In this document: piece after piece, positions 1 through 7,502 of the stretch
Layout of the letters: each line of letters opens with the position of its first letter
Numbering within the stretch: the first letter of the stretch is position 1
Assembly (NCBI GenBank): GCA_936943315.1
Contig: CAKZJM010000201.1
Location: 1 to 10,536 of the forward strand
Direction: 5' to 3'
Source: an uncultured Methylophilus sp.
Lineage (GTDB): Bacteria > Pseudomonadota > Gammaproteobacteria > Burkholderiales > Methylophilaceae
DNA length: 10,536 nt
Notes under the pieces: generated by a model
Seen by the model: the letters and a program-made list of their open reading frames with translations, nothing else
Databases searched by the model: none
What the model was told of the DNA's origin: nothing
Made by a program: the position numbers and the translations under genes

Positions 1-99
1 CATAGACAAGACACGGTCAACCAGTACAAATGGATAGCGGTGTGGCAGGTGCTCCAGAATCTCATGAATATCCATGCTATTCATTGTGTTTTCAGCCAT
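1..99 (-). CDS. fabZ: 3-hydroxyacyl-ACP dehydratase FabZ, N-terminal fragment
   Basis: Only the first 33 codons are inside the window; the gene continues past the left edge. The visible protein holds the N-terminal signature of FabZ, HEILEHLPHRYPFVLVDRV, which matches the family closely. FabZ dehydrates 3-hydroxyacyl-ACP to trans-2-enoyl-ACP in cytosolic type II fatty acid synthesis. The catalytic His and Glu lie further downstream and cannot be checked. I chose the ATG at 97-99 because GAGAG stands five bases upstream, next to the lpxD stop codon. In-frame ATGs at 82-84 and 73-75 are possible alternatives: many family members begin near the later one, but neither has a good ribosome binding site. 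The gap to lpxD is 8 bases, so the two are almost certainly cotranscribed and probably translationally coupled. LpxD before FabZ is the normal order. Confidence 0.93.
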   Translation of the reverse strand, partial: MAENTMNSMDIHEILEHLPHRYPFVLVDRVLSM

Positions 100-107
100 A
101 AATTCTC

Positions 108-1169
108 TCAATCTTCCGAATGTTTTTGTATATTGCTTATTGCCTGCTCGAGCTGCTTGAGCTTGAGCTGATATTGTTCTAAATGACGGATATTTGCCGC
201 CGTCCGTAGCCAGTCTTCGTGCTTCTGGAAGGGCATCAATGCCGTGTAGGTGCCTGCTTGCTGAATGGAGCGCATAATCATGGAACCTGGTGAAATAGTC
301 ACGCCATCCACAATTTGCAAATGACCGAGGATCATGGCCGCACCACCAATTTTGCAATGTGCCCCAATCACAGCACTGCCTGCAATGCCGACACAGCCCG
401 CAATCACCGTATGGGCACCAATACGAACATTATGGGCGACCTGTATCAAATTGTCCAACTTCACACCGTCCTCAATGACGGTGTCATCCAATGCGCCACG
501 GTCTATGGTGGTATTGGCACCGATATCCACCCGGTTACCAATCACAACCCTGCCAATTTGCGGTATTTTAACCCATTGCCCCTGTTCTTCTGCATAGCCA
601 AAACCATCATTTCCGATCACAGCACCCGAAAATAGATGACAATCGCTACCGATCACCGTTCCATGCTTGATCACTACGCGTGGTTCCAATACCGTATTGG
701 GGCCAATCGTCACATCATCCTCAATCACACAGCCCGCACCAATGCGGACGCCCTGACCCAGCGTCACACGATCACCGATGCTGACCATAGCATCAATGGT
801 CAGCTCTGTTGGTAAATCTGTATCAATACCAATGGCCGCGCTGGCATGCACCTGATTGCGATATTGCCGTGAGGGATTCATCAATGCCGACAACTTGGCA
901 AAGTATGCGTAGGGATTATCGGTGAGAATACATGGCAATGGCGTGAGGGAACGATGCTCAGGACGTAAAATGACCGCAGAGGCCTGGGTATCCTGCAAGG
1001 ACTGGGTATATTTTGTATCATTAAAAAAAGCAATCGCTCCCGGCGTGGCATGGGCCAGAGAGGCCATGCGTGAAACCTGCAATGCCTCGGCCTGTTGTCT
1101 CGTGCTGCCGGGGTCTACCAGACCGCCCAGAGACGCAACAATCTCTTGTAATGTAAAGTGTTGCGCCAT
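108..1169 (-). CDS. lpxD: UDP-3-O-acylglucosamine N-acyltransferase LpxD
   Basis: LpxD transfers a 3-hydroxyacyl chain from acyl-ACP to the 2-amine of UDP-3-O-acylglucosamine, the third step of lipid A synthesis, in the cytosol. The 353-residue protein has the family layout: an N-terminal uridine-binding domain (about 1-105), then a long left-handed beta-helix of hexapeptide repeats (about 108-295, with many V-x-IG and I-x-D-x-V turns), then a C-terminal helix rich in Q, L and K (about 315-350). The catalytic histidine is expected at H246 in IQVAHNV, and the conserved GNDGFGYA segment sits at 186-193. Length is slightly above the usual 340-350. The ATG has AAGGTAG nine bases upstream. It lies 46 bases after skp and 8 bases before fabZ, inside the envelope operon. 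Nothing is missing or broken. Confidence 0.97.
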   Translation of the reverse strand: MAQHFTLQEIVASLGGLVDPGSTRQQAEALQVSRMASLAHATPGAIAFFNDTKYTQSLQDTQASAVILRPEHRSLTPLPCILTDNPYAYFAKLSALMNPSRQYRNQVHASAAIGIDTDLPTELTIDAMVSIGDRVTLGQGVRIGAGCVIEDDVTIGPNTVLEPRVVIKHGTVIGSDCHLFSGAVIGNDGFGYAEEQGQWVKIPQIGRVVIGNRVDIGANTTIDRGALDDTVIEDGVKLDNLIQVAHNVRIGAHTVIAGCVGIAGSAVIGAHCKIGGAAMILGHLQIVDGVTISPGSMIMRSIQQAGTYTALMPFQKHEDWLRTAANIRHLEQYQLKLKQLEQAISNIQKHSED

Positions 1170-1215
1170 AAAAAACGACTACCTTAGAGAATACCTTGAT
1201 GAAGGGGATGACTGG

Positions 1216-1716
1216 TTATTTTTTACCCAGCAACTTCAGGACTTTGTCTGTGATATCAATCCGTTTGCTGGCATAAGCCACGCCACTGTAAGCGACCAGA
1301 TCGTAGCCTTCACTCTCAGCCACCGCTTGTACTGCTTTATTAATGCGTTCTTGCAGCAACGCCAGCTCTTCATTTTTACGCAAGTTGATATCTTCACGTA
1401 ATTCACGTTGCTTGCTCTGGAACTCAAGACGTGAGTTATTCAACTGACGCTCTTTCTGGCGACGATCAGCCTCAGTCATACTGGTCGCACGGTCATGATC
1501 GAGTTGAGCTTCGAGGTCACGAATCTGTTTTTGCAATTTATCCAGCTCAAGTGAGCGCGGACTAAATTCTTTTTCCAGTTTTTTGCCAGTTTCAGCCGTT
1601 TGCGGCGCTTCCTGTAGCAGTTTATCCACCTGTACATAACCGACTTTAAAGTCGGCAGCCATCACCTGGCTACAGCATAATAAAAGGCTGAGTAATCCTG
1701 ACCACATCCATTTCAT
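1216..1716 (-). CDS. skp: Periplasmic chaperone Skp/OmpH
   Basis: Skp is a trimeric periplasmic chaperone that holds unfolded outer-membrane proteins on their way to the BAM complex. The 166-residue product starts with a signal peptide: a short MKWMW n-region, a Leu-rich core, and a likely signal peptidase I site after VMA at residue 20. The mature part opens with FKVGYVQVDKLL, typical of the OmpH family, and continues into a charged coiled-coil stretch of about residues 45-125 (Glu, Lys, Gln and Arg rich), the tentacles of the Skp fold. Its length is close to E. coli Skp (about 161). I chose the ATG at 1714-1716 because AAGGGAG lies seven bases upstream and the signal peptide starts there. 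An in-frame ATG at 1765-1767 would add 17 polar residues and has no binding site. It follows bamA, its functional partner, by 50 bases. Confidence 0.93.
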   Translation of the reverse strand: MKWMWSGLLSLLLCCSQVMAADFKVGYVQVDKLLQEAPQTAETGKKLEKEFSPRSLELDKLQKQIRDLEAQLDHDRATSMTEADRRQKERQLNNSRLEFQSKQRELREDINLRKNEELALLQERINKAVQAVAESEGYDLVAYSGVAYASKRIDITDKVLKLLGKK

Positions 1717-1723
1717 ACCATTA

Positions 1724-1730
1724 CTCCCTT
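1724..1730 (-). promoter_or_regulatory. Ribosome binding site that sets the skp start
   Basis: AAGGGAG on the minus strand, seven bases before the ATG at 1716, is one of the strongest Shine-Dalgarno matches in the window. It decides for the shorter skp reading, which begins directly with a signal peptide, over the ATG that overlaps the bamA stop codon. Confidence 0.75.
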
Positions 1731-1766
1731 CATGCCCGCACGATTGTTTCCAGAACAGTTTGGACA

Positions 1767-4088
1767 TCAGAACTGTTGGCCGAACTGGAATTGCAACACT
1801 TGCGTATCGTCACCCGTCTTGTCGTTGAGCGGTTTAGCCAGCACCAGCTTCAACGGCCCGAATGGGGAGACCCATGTCACACCCACACCGGTTGAGAATC
1901 TCAGGTACTCAGAGTTGATCGGGTCATCTTTACCATACACGCCGCCGCCGTCAACAAACGCACTCAGCCTGAACTGGTTAGATTGCGACACAAAAGGCAC
2001 CGGCATAAACAGTTCGACGTTACCTACAAAGCGTTTGGTACCACCCACTGCAAAATCAGACCCTGTGCTTGGGTTGACATCCCGCGGACCTAACGAGGAG
2101 TTCAGGAAACCACGCACACTATTCACACCACCGGCATAGAAGTTTTTGAAGAAGGGATAGTTTTTGCCACCATAACTATTGGCATAGCCCGCTTCACCGT
2201 TGAGCATCAATGTAAAGTCTTTACCCAAGTCTTTATACCAGCTGTGCTGATAACTGACCTTGTAATATTGCAGATCTAAACCAGGAATCGATACATCGCC
2301 AGACAGTCGTTGTAAAACACCCCTGCGTGGGAACAGGATATTATCCCTTGAGTCGAACGTCCAGCCCGCGTTGAATACGATGGAATTGCTGCTACAACCA
2401 CTACTGTTTTCGCAGAATCTCAAGTATTGAATCGGACTGCTACTGGAAAGTTCGACTTCAGTCAGGTCTAGCGTCAAACCAGCGCTGATAAAGTCCATCT
2501 CAGACATTGGCATGCCGAAACGCACACCTACACCGTAAGACTGGCTGTTATAAGTACCCACGTTCAAGGTGGTGGAGTTTCTGCGGCTGGTATCTACATC
2601 CCGGCGGTAGATATCAAAGCCGCGGCTAATCCCATCCGGCGTGTAATAAGGGTCGGTATAAGAGAGCGAGTATACCGTATTGTAGCTGCTGGTATTCACT
2701 TGCAGCGCCACGCGATTACCGGTGCCTAGGAAGTTAGGCTGGTTCACATTGAACCCCAGGACGACGCCATCACTACTCGACAAACCTGCACCAAACTGTA
2801 CGCTACCCGTCGCTTTTTCGGCGACAGTGACGTTCATATCCACCTGATCATTGATGCCTGGAACGGATGGCGTTTCCAATTCAACCGAATCAAAGAAATT
2901 GAGACGCTGGATACGTTCTTTGGAACGCTTGATTTTATCGCCGGCATACCATGCGGACTCAAGCTGACGCATTTCACGGCGCACGACTGAATCGCGCGTA
3001 CGGGTATTTCCCTGCACATTAATGCGTCGGACATAGACTTTACGGCCAGGATCGATAAAGAAGGTAAACGCTACCGTATGCTCCTGTTTGTTGATTTCAG
3101 GCACGGCATTGACGTTGGCAAAGGCATAGCCCTCTTCACCAAGCTTGTCATTAATTGTTTTGCTTGCATCCGTCACCTTCTGGCGGCTAAACACTTCGCC
3201 ATCCTGGATATTGATCAGCTTGCGCAAGTCTTCTTCTGGCAGCAGCATATCGCCGGCCAGTTTGGTCTTGCTGATGTTGTATTTCTCGCCTTCTGTCAGG
3301 TTGATGGTGATGTAGACATCACGCTTGTCTGGCGAAATCGAGACTTGTGTCGAGTCTATGGAGAACTCCAGGTAACCCTGGTTCATATAAAAAGAACGCA
3401 GTGCTTCGAGGTCAGCGGTTAATTTCTGCTTGGAATACTGATCGTCTTTGTTCCACCAGCTCATCCAGTTGGGCGTGGTCAACAAAAAGTTGGCACGTAA
3501 ATCTTCGGTCTTGAACAAATGGTTGCCAACGATATTGATATCGCGGATTTTTGCTGCCGGGCCTTCTGTAATCTCAAAACGGATAGCCACACGGTTACGC
3601 TCCAGCGGGCTGGCTGTGGCTTTCACCTCAGCACTATACTTCCCCTGGGAGAGGTATTGACGCTTGATCTCTTGCTCGGCGCGGTCAAGTTGCGATTTAT
3701 CAAAAATCTGGCCTTCGGCGATGCCGATCTGTTTCAGGCCTTCCTTGATTTTGTCTGTCTGGAAAGATTTGTTACCGCTGAAGTCAATTTGCGTGACGGA
3801 AGGACGTTCCTGGACAGTCACGACCAGCACATCCCCTTCGTTTTCAATCCGTACATCCTTGAAAAAGCCGGTGGCATACAAGGATTTAATCGCCTGCGCT
3901 GCTTTTTCATCACTCATGACATCGCCTACCTGCATGGGCAGGTAATTGAAGACTGTGCCTGGTTCGGTACGTTGCAAACCTTCAACACGGATATCAGTAA
4001 TGACAAACGGCTCTGTGGCATGTGCGTTCAGGTGCACTACCCCCGCCAACAAACACAACCACAACTTGGAACTGGATTTTATTCTCAT
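1767..4088 (-). CDS. bamA: Outer membrane protein assembly factor BamA
   Basis: BamA is the central Omp85-family subunit of the BAM complex, which folds and inserts beta-barrel proteins into the outer membrane. The 773-residue protein has a signal peptide with probable cleavage after AHA at residue 24. Five POTRA domains follow (roughly 27-94, 95-175, 178-266, 269-347 and 350-425) and then a 16-strand barrel from about 428 to the end. The family hallmark VRGF of loop 6 is at 658-661, and the last residue is Phe, as in the outer-membrane beta-signal (FQFGQQF). POTRA3 carries DQYSKQKL and the STQVSISPDKRDVYIT segment familiar from other BamA proteins. Two cysteines, 559 and 565, lie in a predicted loop. 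The gene begins 11 bases after rseP. Its ribosome binding site is weak (GAAAG about ten bases upstream), so coupling to rseP translation is likely. Confidence 0.98.
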   Translation of the reverse strand: MRIKSSSKLWLCLLAGVVHLNAHATEPFVITDIRVEGLQRTEPGTVFNYLPMQVGDVMSDEKAAQAIKSLYATGFFKDVRIENEGDVLVVTVQERPSVTQIDFSGNKSFQTDKIKEGLKQIGIAEGQIFDKSQLDRAEQEIKRQYLSQGKYSAEVKATASPLERNRVAIRFEITEGPAAKIRDINIVGNHLFKTEDLRANFLLTTPNWMSWWNKDDQYSKQKLTADLEALRSFYMNQGYLEFSIDSTQVSISPDKRDVYITINLTEGEKYNISKTKLAGDMLLPEEDLRKLINIQDGEVFSRQKVTDASKTINDKLGEEGYAFANVNAVPEINKQEHTVAFTFFIDPGRKVYVRRINVQGNTRTRDSVVRREMRQLESAWYAGDKIKRSKERIQRLNFFDSVELETPSVPGINDQVDMNVTVAEKATGSVQFGAGLSSSDGVVLGFNVNQPNFLGTGNRVALQVNTSSYNTVYSLSYTDPYYTPDGISRGFDIYRRDVDTSRRNSTTLNVGTYNSQSYGVGVRFGMPMSEMDFISAGLTLDLTEVELSSSSPIQYLRFCENSSGCSSNSIVFNAGWTFDSRDNILFPRRGVLQRLSGDVSIPGLDLQYYKVSYQHSWYKDLGKDFTLMLNGEAGYANSYGGKNYPFFKNFYAGGVNSVRGFLNSSLGPRDVNPSTGSDFAVGGTKRFVGNVELFMPVPFVSQSNQFRLSAFVDGGGVYGKDDPINSEYLRFSTGVGVTWVSPFGPLKLVLAKPLNDKTGDDTQVLQFQFGQQF

Positions 4089-4099
4089 TAACTATACTT

Positions 4100-5458
4100 T
4101 CAACCTATCAGGTAACGATTGATGTCATTAAAAAAAGCAATAAACATCAATGCTCCTAAAATACCCAATCCCAGACGCTGCCCTACGGCCAGCACCTTGT
4201 CGGGTAATGGTTCTCCTCGGATCAATTCCGCCATATGATACAACAAATGGCCGCCATCCAATACTGGAATCGGCAGCAGATTCATGACCGCAATACTGAT
4301 ACTCAACAATGCGACAAACCCAATATAGGGCTTGATCCCCATGTCGGCAGACTCCCCTGCGGCATCGGCAATGCTGACCGGGCCGCTAATGGATTTTAGA
4401 GAGGCTTGGCCGGTGATCATTTTTCCCAGCATTTTGAGTGTAAATGCAATCGTTTCATGCATTTTATCCAACGCACGCACTGCCGCCTGAGGCAGGCTGT
4501 AATGCCGGACAACCTGGTAAGGTGCCATATCCACCGCATCCATATTGACTGCCGCGCCCAGTCGACCAATTTTTTGACCGCCCTGCTGTATGGCTTCGGG
4601 CAACAATTTCACCTGAAACACTTGCTCAGCCCGTTGATATTCTATTTTCAAAGGTTGCGCCGGATGCGTGCGCACCAATTTAACAAACTGTTGCCAGTCG
4701 GCAATTGGCTGCTGGTTGACTTTGAGAATGCGGTCCCCAGTTTGCAGGCCACTGCGTTCGGCCACAGAGCCTGGCATGACTTCACCAATCACGGCAGAGA
4801 CGACTGGCATCAAGACGGATAACCCCGCCTTTTGCATGACTTCAGCATCAGGATCCCCTGGCAAGCGGTTGAGCGGCAACACATGCTGATGTACCTCACC
4901 CTGCCCCGTCTTGGTCATCACTGTCACCGCCCGGTGCGCCACCCAGTTTTCCAGCAATTGCCATTGCGCTTCTTGCCAGGTATTGACCGGCTTGCCATCA
5001 ATCGCCACAATCAGGTCGCCCTGACGCAATTTGGCTTCTGCGGCCAATGAGCCGTTATCTACCGGCCCGATATAAGGTTTAAGACCAATCTCGCCCTGGG
5101 CGATCAGCCCCCAATAGCAGACGAATGCCAGTAATAAATTGGCTAAAGGGCCTGCAAACACAATCCACATTTTTGCGGCCACTCCTTGATGATCAAACGC
5201 TTGAGACCAATCGGCAGGCGCGACCACTGCGTCGTTTTCGCGGCTATCCAGCATCTTGACGTATCCGCCCAGGGGGATCCATGAAAGCACCCATTGGGTA
5301 GACTGCGGGGTTGCCTGATAGGTGAAGATGGGCTTACCAAACCCTATGGAAAATTTAAGCACACGCACACCACAACTGCGCGCTGCCAGATAATGCCCAA
5401 ACTCATGAATGGTGACCAGAACTCCGATGGCAACAATAAACGCCAGGATTGAGGTCAT
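4100..5458 (-). CDS. rseP: Site-2 intramembrane metalloprotease RseP
   Basis: RseP cuts transmembrane anti-sigma factors such as RseA after DegS cleavage, releasing sigma-E, and clears remnant signal peptides. It is an inner-membrane zinc protease. The 452-residue protein has the zinc-binding HEFGH at 18-22 in the first membrane helix, FAGP at 101-104 in the second, two PDZ domains (about 125-205 and 215-285), and the third zinc ligand in NLLPIPVLDGG, with D401 at the expected place. The last helix (about 429-444) ends close to the C-terminus. All key residues are present. The start codon overlaps the dxr stop by four bases (ATGA), with AAGGTGG seven bases upstream inside dxr, which points to coupled translation. 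Placement just before bamA is the usual order and matches its role in outer-membrane-protein stress. Confidence 0.97.
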   Translation of the reverse strand: MTSILAFIVAIGVLVTIHEFGHYLAARSCGVRVLKFSIGFGKPIFTYQATPQSTQWVLSWIPLGGYVKMLDSRENDAVVAPADWSQAFDHQGVAAKMWIVFAGPLANLLLAFVCYWGLIAQGEIGLKPYIGPVDNGSLAAEAKLRQGDLIVAIDGKPVNTWQEAQWQLLENWVAHRAVTVMTKTGQGEVHQHVLPLNRLPGDPDAEVMQKAGLSVLMPVVSAVIGEVMPGSVAERSGLQTGDRILKVNQQPIADWQQFVKLVRTHPAQPLKIEYQRAEQVFQVKLLPEAIQQGGQKIGRLGAAVNMDAVDMAPYQVVRHYSLPQAAVRALDKMHETIAFTLKMLGKMITGQASLKSISGPVSIADAAGESADMGIKPYIGFVALLSISIAVMNLLPIPVLDGGHLLYHMAELIRGEPLPDKVLAVGQRLGLGILGALMFIAFFNDINRYLIG

Positions 5459-6663
5459 ACGCTGGCCACCTTGCGCGCAGGGCTGGCGGCCATTGCAGAG
5501 ATCAACTGTTGCGTGTGTGCCCTGGCTTGGGCATCGACTGCCAACAGTTGCTCAATAGAGGCCACTGGTTCAACCGGCAACGCTTGCAGGGTGTGATCAA
5601 TCAAGCGCGGAATGTCCAGGTAGCCGATGTTGTCACGCAAAAAGGCATCGACCGCGACCTCATTGGCCGCATTAAGCATGGCAGGCGCTGTTCCGCCTGC
5701 TGCCAAGGCATCATACGCCAGTGTCAGGCAAGGAAAGCGTTGTGTATCAGGTGCTTCAAACTCCAGCTTGGCCACTTCGATCAGGCTCAATGGTTTGACC
5801 GCGGAGGCAATGCGCTCAGGGTAGCCCAGGCCGTAAGCAATAGGCGTGCGCATATCGGGGTTACCCAATTGCGCCAAAATACTGCCATCGACATAAGATA
5901 CCATGGAGTGAATCACACTTTGCGGATGCACCACCACTTCGATCTGGTCTGGACGCGCGTCGAACAACCAGTGCGCTTCAATGACTTCCAACCCTTTGTT
6001 CATGAGCGTTGAAGAATCAATGGTGATTTTTGCCCCCATGACCCAGTTGGGATGCTTGAGTGCCAGTGCTGGCGTCACTTCTTGTAACTGAGCCTGGCTA
6101 TACCCACGGAAAGGGCCACCTGAAGCGGTCAGGATAATCTGGTTAACACCCACCTCCGCCAGATCTTTGTAAGGCAATCTAGGCATGACCTGAAAAATGG
6201 CATTGTGCTCGCTATCAATCGGCAGCAAAGTCGCTTGCCCTAGCTTAACCGCATCCATAAACAACTGGCCAGCCATCACCAAGGTTTCTTTATTTGCCAG
6301 GAGGATTTTTTTGCCTGCTTTTGCCGCAGCCAGCGCAGGCAACAAACCCGCCGCCCCGACAATCGCCGCCATCACAATCGACACATCAGCATGGGCCGCC
6401 ACTTCTGTCAGGCCTTCCATGCCAGACAATACCTCCACATGCAACTGTTCAGCCTGCACCCGTTGCCGCAATTGCTGGGCCGACTCTTCATGTTGCATGA
6501 CGGCATAGCGTGGACGATATTGCGCACACTGTTGCAGCATCACTTCTACATTGCTGTGCGCAGTCAGTGCAAACACACCATAACGGTCAGAATGGCGTGA
6601 AATGACATCCAGCGTTTGCTGACCAATGGTGCCAGTACTGCCAAGTATGGTGACAAATTGCAC
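5455..6663 (-). CDS. dxr: 1-deoxy-D-xylulose 5-phosphate reductoisomerase
   Basis: Dxr (IspC) rearranges and reduces DXP to 2-C-methyl-D-erythritol 4-phosphate with NADPH, the first committed step of the MEP isoprenoid pathway. It is cytosolic. The 402-residue protein starts with the NADPH-binding GSTGTIG at 8-14. Metal-binding acids D150 and E152 lie in PIDSEHNAIFQ, and the third, E226, in MNKGLEVIE. ASGGPFR (180-186) and KHPNWVMG (203-210) are the substrate-loop and active-site segments. Length is normal. No ATG is available at the 5' end: GTG at 6661-6663 is the start, with AAGAGG five bases upstream. It lies 9 bases after cdsA and overlaps rseP by four bases. Its product pathway supplies the isopentenyl units used by UppS, encoded two genes upstream. 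Confidence 0.97.
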   Translation of the reverse strand: MQFVTILGSTGTIGQQTLDVISRHSDRYGVFALTAHSNVEVMLQQCAQYRPRYAVMQHEESAQQLRQRVQAEQLHVEVLSGMEGLTEVAAHADVSIVMAAIVGAAGLLPALAAAKAGKKILLANKETLVMAGQLFMDAVKLGQATLLPIDSEHNAIFQVMPRLPYKDLAEVGVNQIILTASGGPFRGYSQAQLQEVTPALALKHPNWVMGAKITIDSSTLMNKGLEVIEAHWLFDARPDQIEVVVHPQSVIHSMVSYVDGSILAQLGNPDMRTPIAYGLGYPERIASAVKPLSLIEVAKLEFEAPDTQRFPCLTLAYDALAAGGTAPAMLNAANEVAVDAFLRDNIGYLDIPRLIDHTLQALPVEPVASIEQLLAVDAQARAHTQQLISAMAASPARKVASV

Positions 6664-6668
6664 AATGA

Positions 6669-6674
6669 CCTCTT
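6669..6674 (-). promoter_or_regulatory. Ribosome binding site for the GTG start of dxr
   Basis: AAGAGG on the minus strand stands five bases before GTG at 6663 and overlaps the cdsA stop codon (TAAGAGG). It supports GTG as the start; no ATG occurs in frame nearby. Ribosomes ending on cdsA would stop on this site, which suggests coupling. Confidence 0.7.
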
Positions 6675-7500
6675 AAAACGAATAAGCCTGTTGCCAGTAA
6701 TGAAACCAGAACAGCAGGCACAAACCGATAGGCAAAGCCGGAATCACCCCATCTACACGATCCAGGAACCCACCGTGCCCGGGCAAGAATCGTCCGCTAT
6801 CTTTGAGGTTAGCACGGCGCTTAAAGAACGACTCAAACAAATCGCCATAAACACCGGCAATCGTCACCAGCCATAAGCCAGGCAAAATCCACCAGGTAGA
6901 CACCGCACCCGATAATTTGAGCACCGCGGCATAAATAGCCACCGCGAACAAAGCGCCATACACGCCTTCCCAGGTTTTGCCAGGGCTAATGGCGGGGGCC
7001 AGCTTATGGCGCCCGAATTGCTTACCAGCAAAATAAGCCGCACTATCGGCCAGCCAGATGGTGGAAATAATTGTCAGCAATACAAAAGGGTTGACCTCTT
7101 TGGCGGCCACCAGAGCAAGCCACAGAGACATCATCAGTGCCCAACCGGCCACAGCATTGACTGCTTTATTTTTGGAGAAAGTGTTCAAAAACAATGCTAC
7201 AGGCACGATCACCAACCAAAACACGGTGGCGAGCGCAAATACATGCAAGGCATGATAAAAAAACCAGTGAAACCCTTGCTGCAGTAACAGGAGTAACACC
7301 GCCAGACCCAGCGCCGCAGAAACCAACAGGTAGCTACGCGCCTGACCTTTACTCATCTGTAAAAATCCGGCCCATTCATGCAGGCAAACCAGTGTCAGCC
7401 CTAACATGATCGCCGCCCAGGCTAACAAAGGTAGCCAAAACAAAGCAGGTAAAAATAAGCCCAGCAATACAATCGCAGTAAAAATTCGGGTTTTTAGCAT
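6673..7500 (-). CDS. cdsA: Phosphatidate cytidylyltransferase CdsA
   Basis: CdsA joins CTP and phosphatidic acid to give CDP-diacylglycerol, the branch-point precursor of phosphatidylethanolamine, phosphatidylglycerol and cardiolipin, in the inner membrane. The 275-residue protein is strongly hydrophobic, with about seven or eight likely membrane helices. It ends in the family signature at 225-250: SFFKRRANLKDSG, followed by PGHGGFLDRVD. The conserved ISPGKTWEG motif is at 171-179, and D152 of WLADSAAYFAGK belongs to the same active-site region. The ATG follows the uppS stop by only two bases and no clear Shine-Dalgarno sequence is visible, so its translation probably depends on ribosomes coming from uppS. 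Length and motifs are standard and nothing is broken. Confidence 0.97.
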   Translation of the reverse strand: MLKTRIFTAIVLLGLFLPALFWLPLLAWAAIMLGLTLVCLHEWAGFLQMSKGQARSYLLVSAALGLAVLLLLLQQGFHWFFYHALHVFALATVFWLVIVPVALFLNTFSKNKAVNAVAGWALMMSLWLALVAAKEVNPFVLLTIISTIWLADSAAYFAGKQFGRHKLAPAISPGKTWEGVYGALFAVAIYAAVLKLSGAVSTWWILPGLWLVTIAGVYGDLFESFFKRRANLKDSGRFLPGHGGFLDRVDGVIPALPIGLCLLFWFHYWQQAYSF

Positions 7501-7502
7501 AA

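Noticed and set aside
1655..1716. Skp as a lipoprotein, because of two adjacent Cys in the signal peptide
   Set aside because: The residues before each Cys are Leu-Leu-Leu and Leu-Leu-Cys, which do not fit a lipobox needing Gly, Ala or Ser at -1; a normal VMA cleavage site follows.
3519..4091. 190-codon open frame on the plus strand opposite the 5' part of bamA
   Set aside because: It is a shadow of bamA codon use with no recognisable domain; the minus-strand reading gives a complete signal peptide and POTRA domains.
4089..4200. Sigma-E type promoter in the end of rseP ahead of bamA, as known from E. coli
   Set aside because: No GGAACTT-like -35 with a TCTGA-like -10 at proper spacing is seen in the 110 bases before bamA. 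A diverged site cannot be excluded.
5449..6012. 187-codon open frame on the plus strand opposite dxr
   Set aside because: It is fully antisense to an intact, conserved gene, its product is rich in Arg, His, Gln and Cys with no recognisable domain, and no ribosome binding site or promoter supports it.
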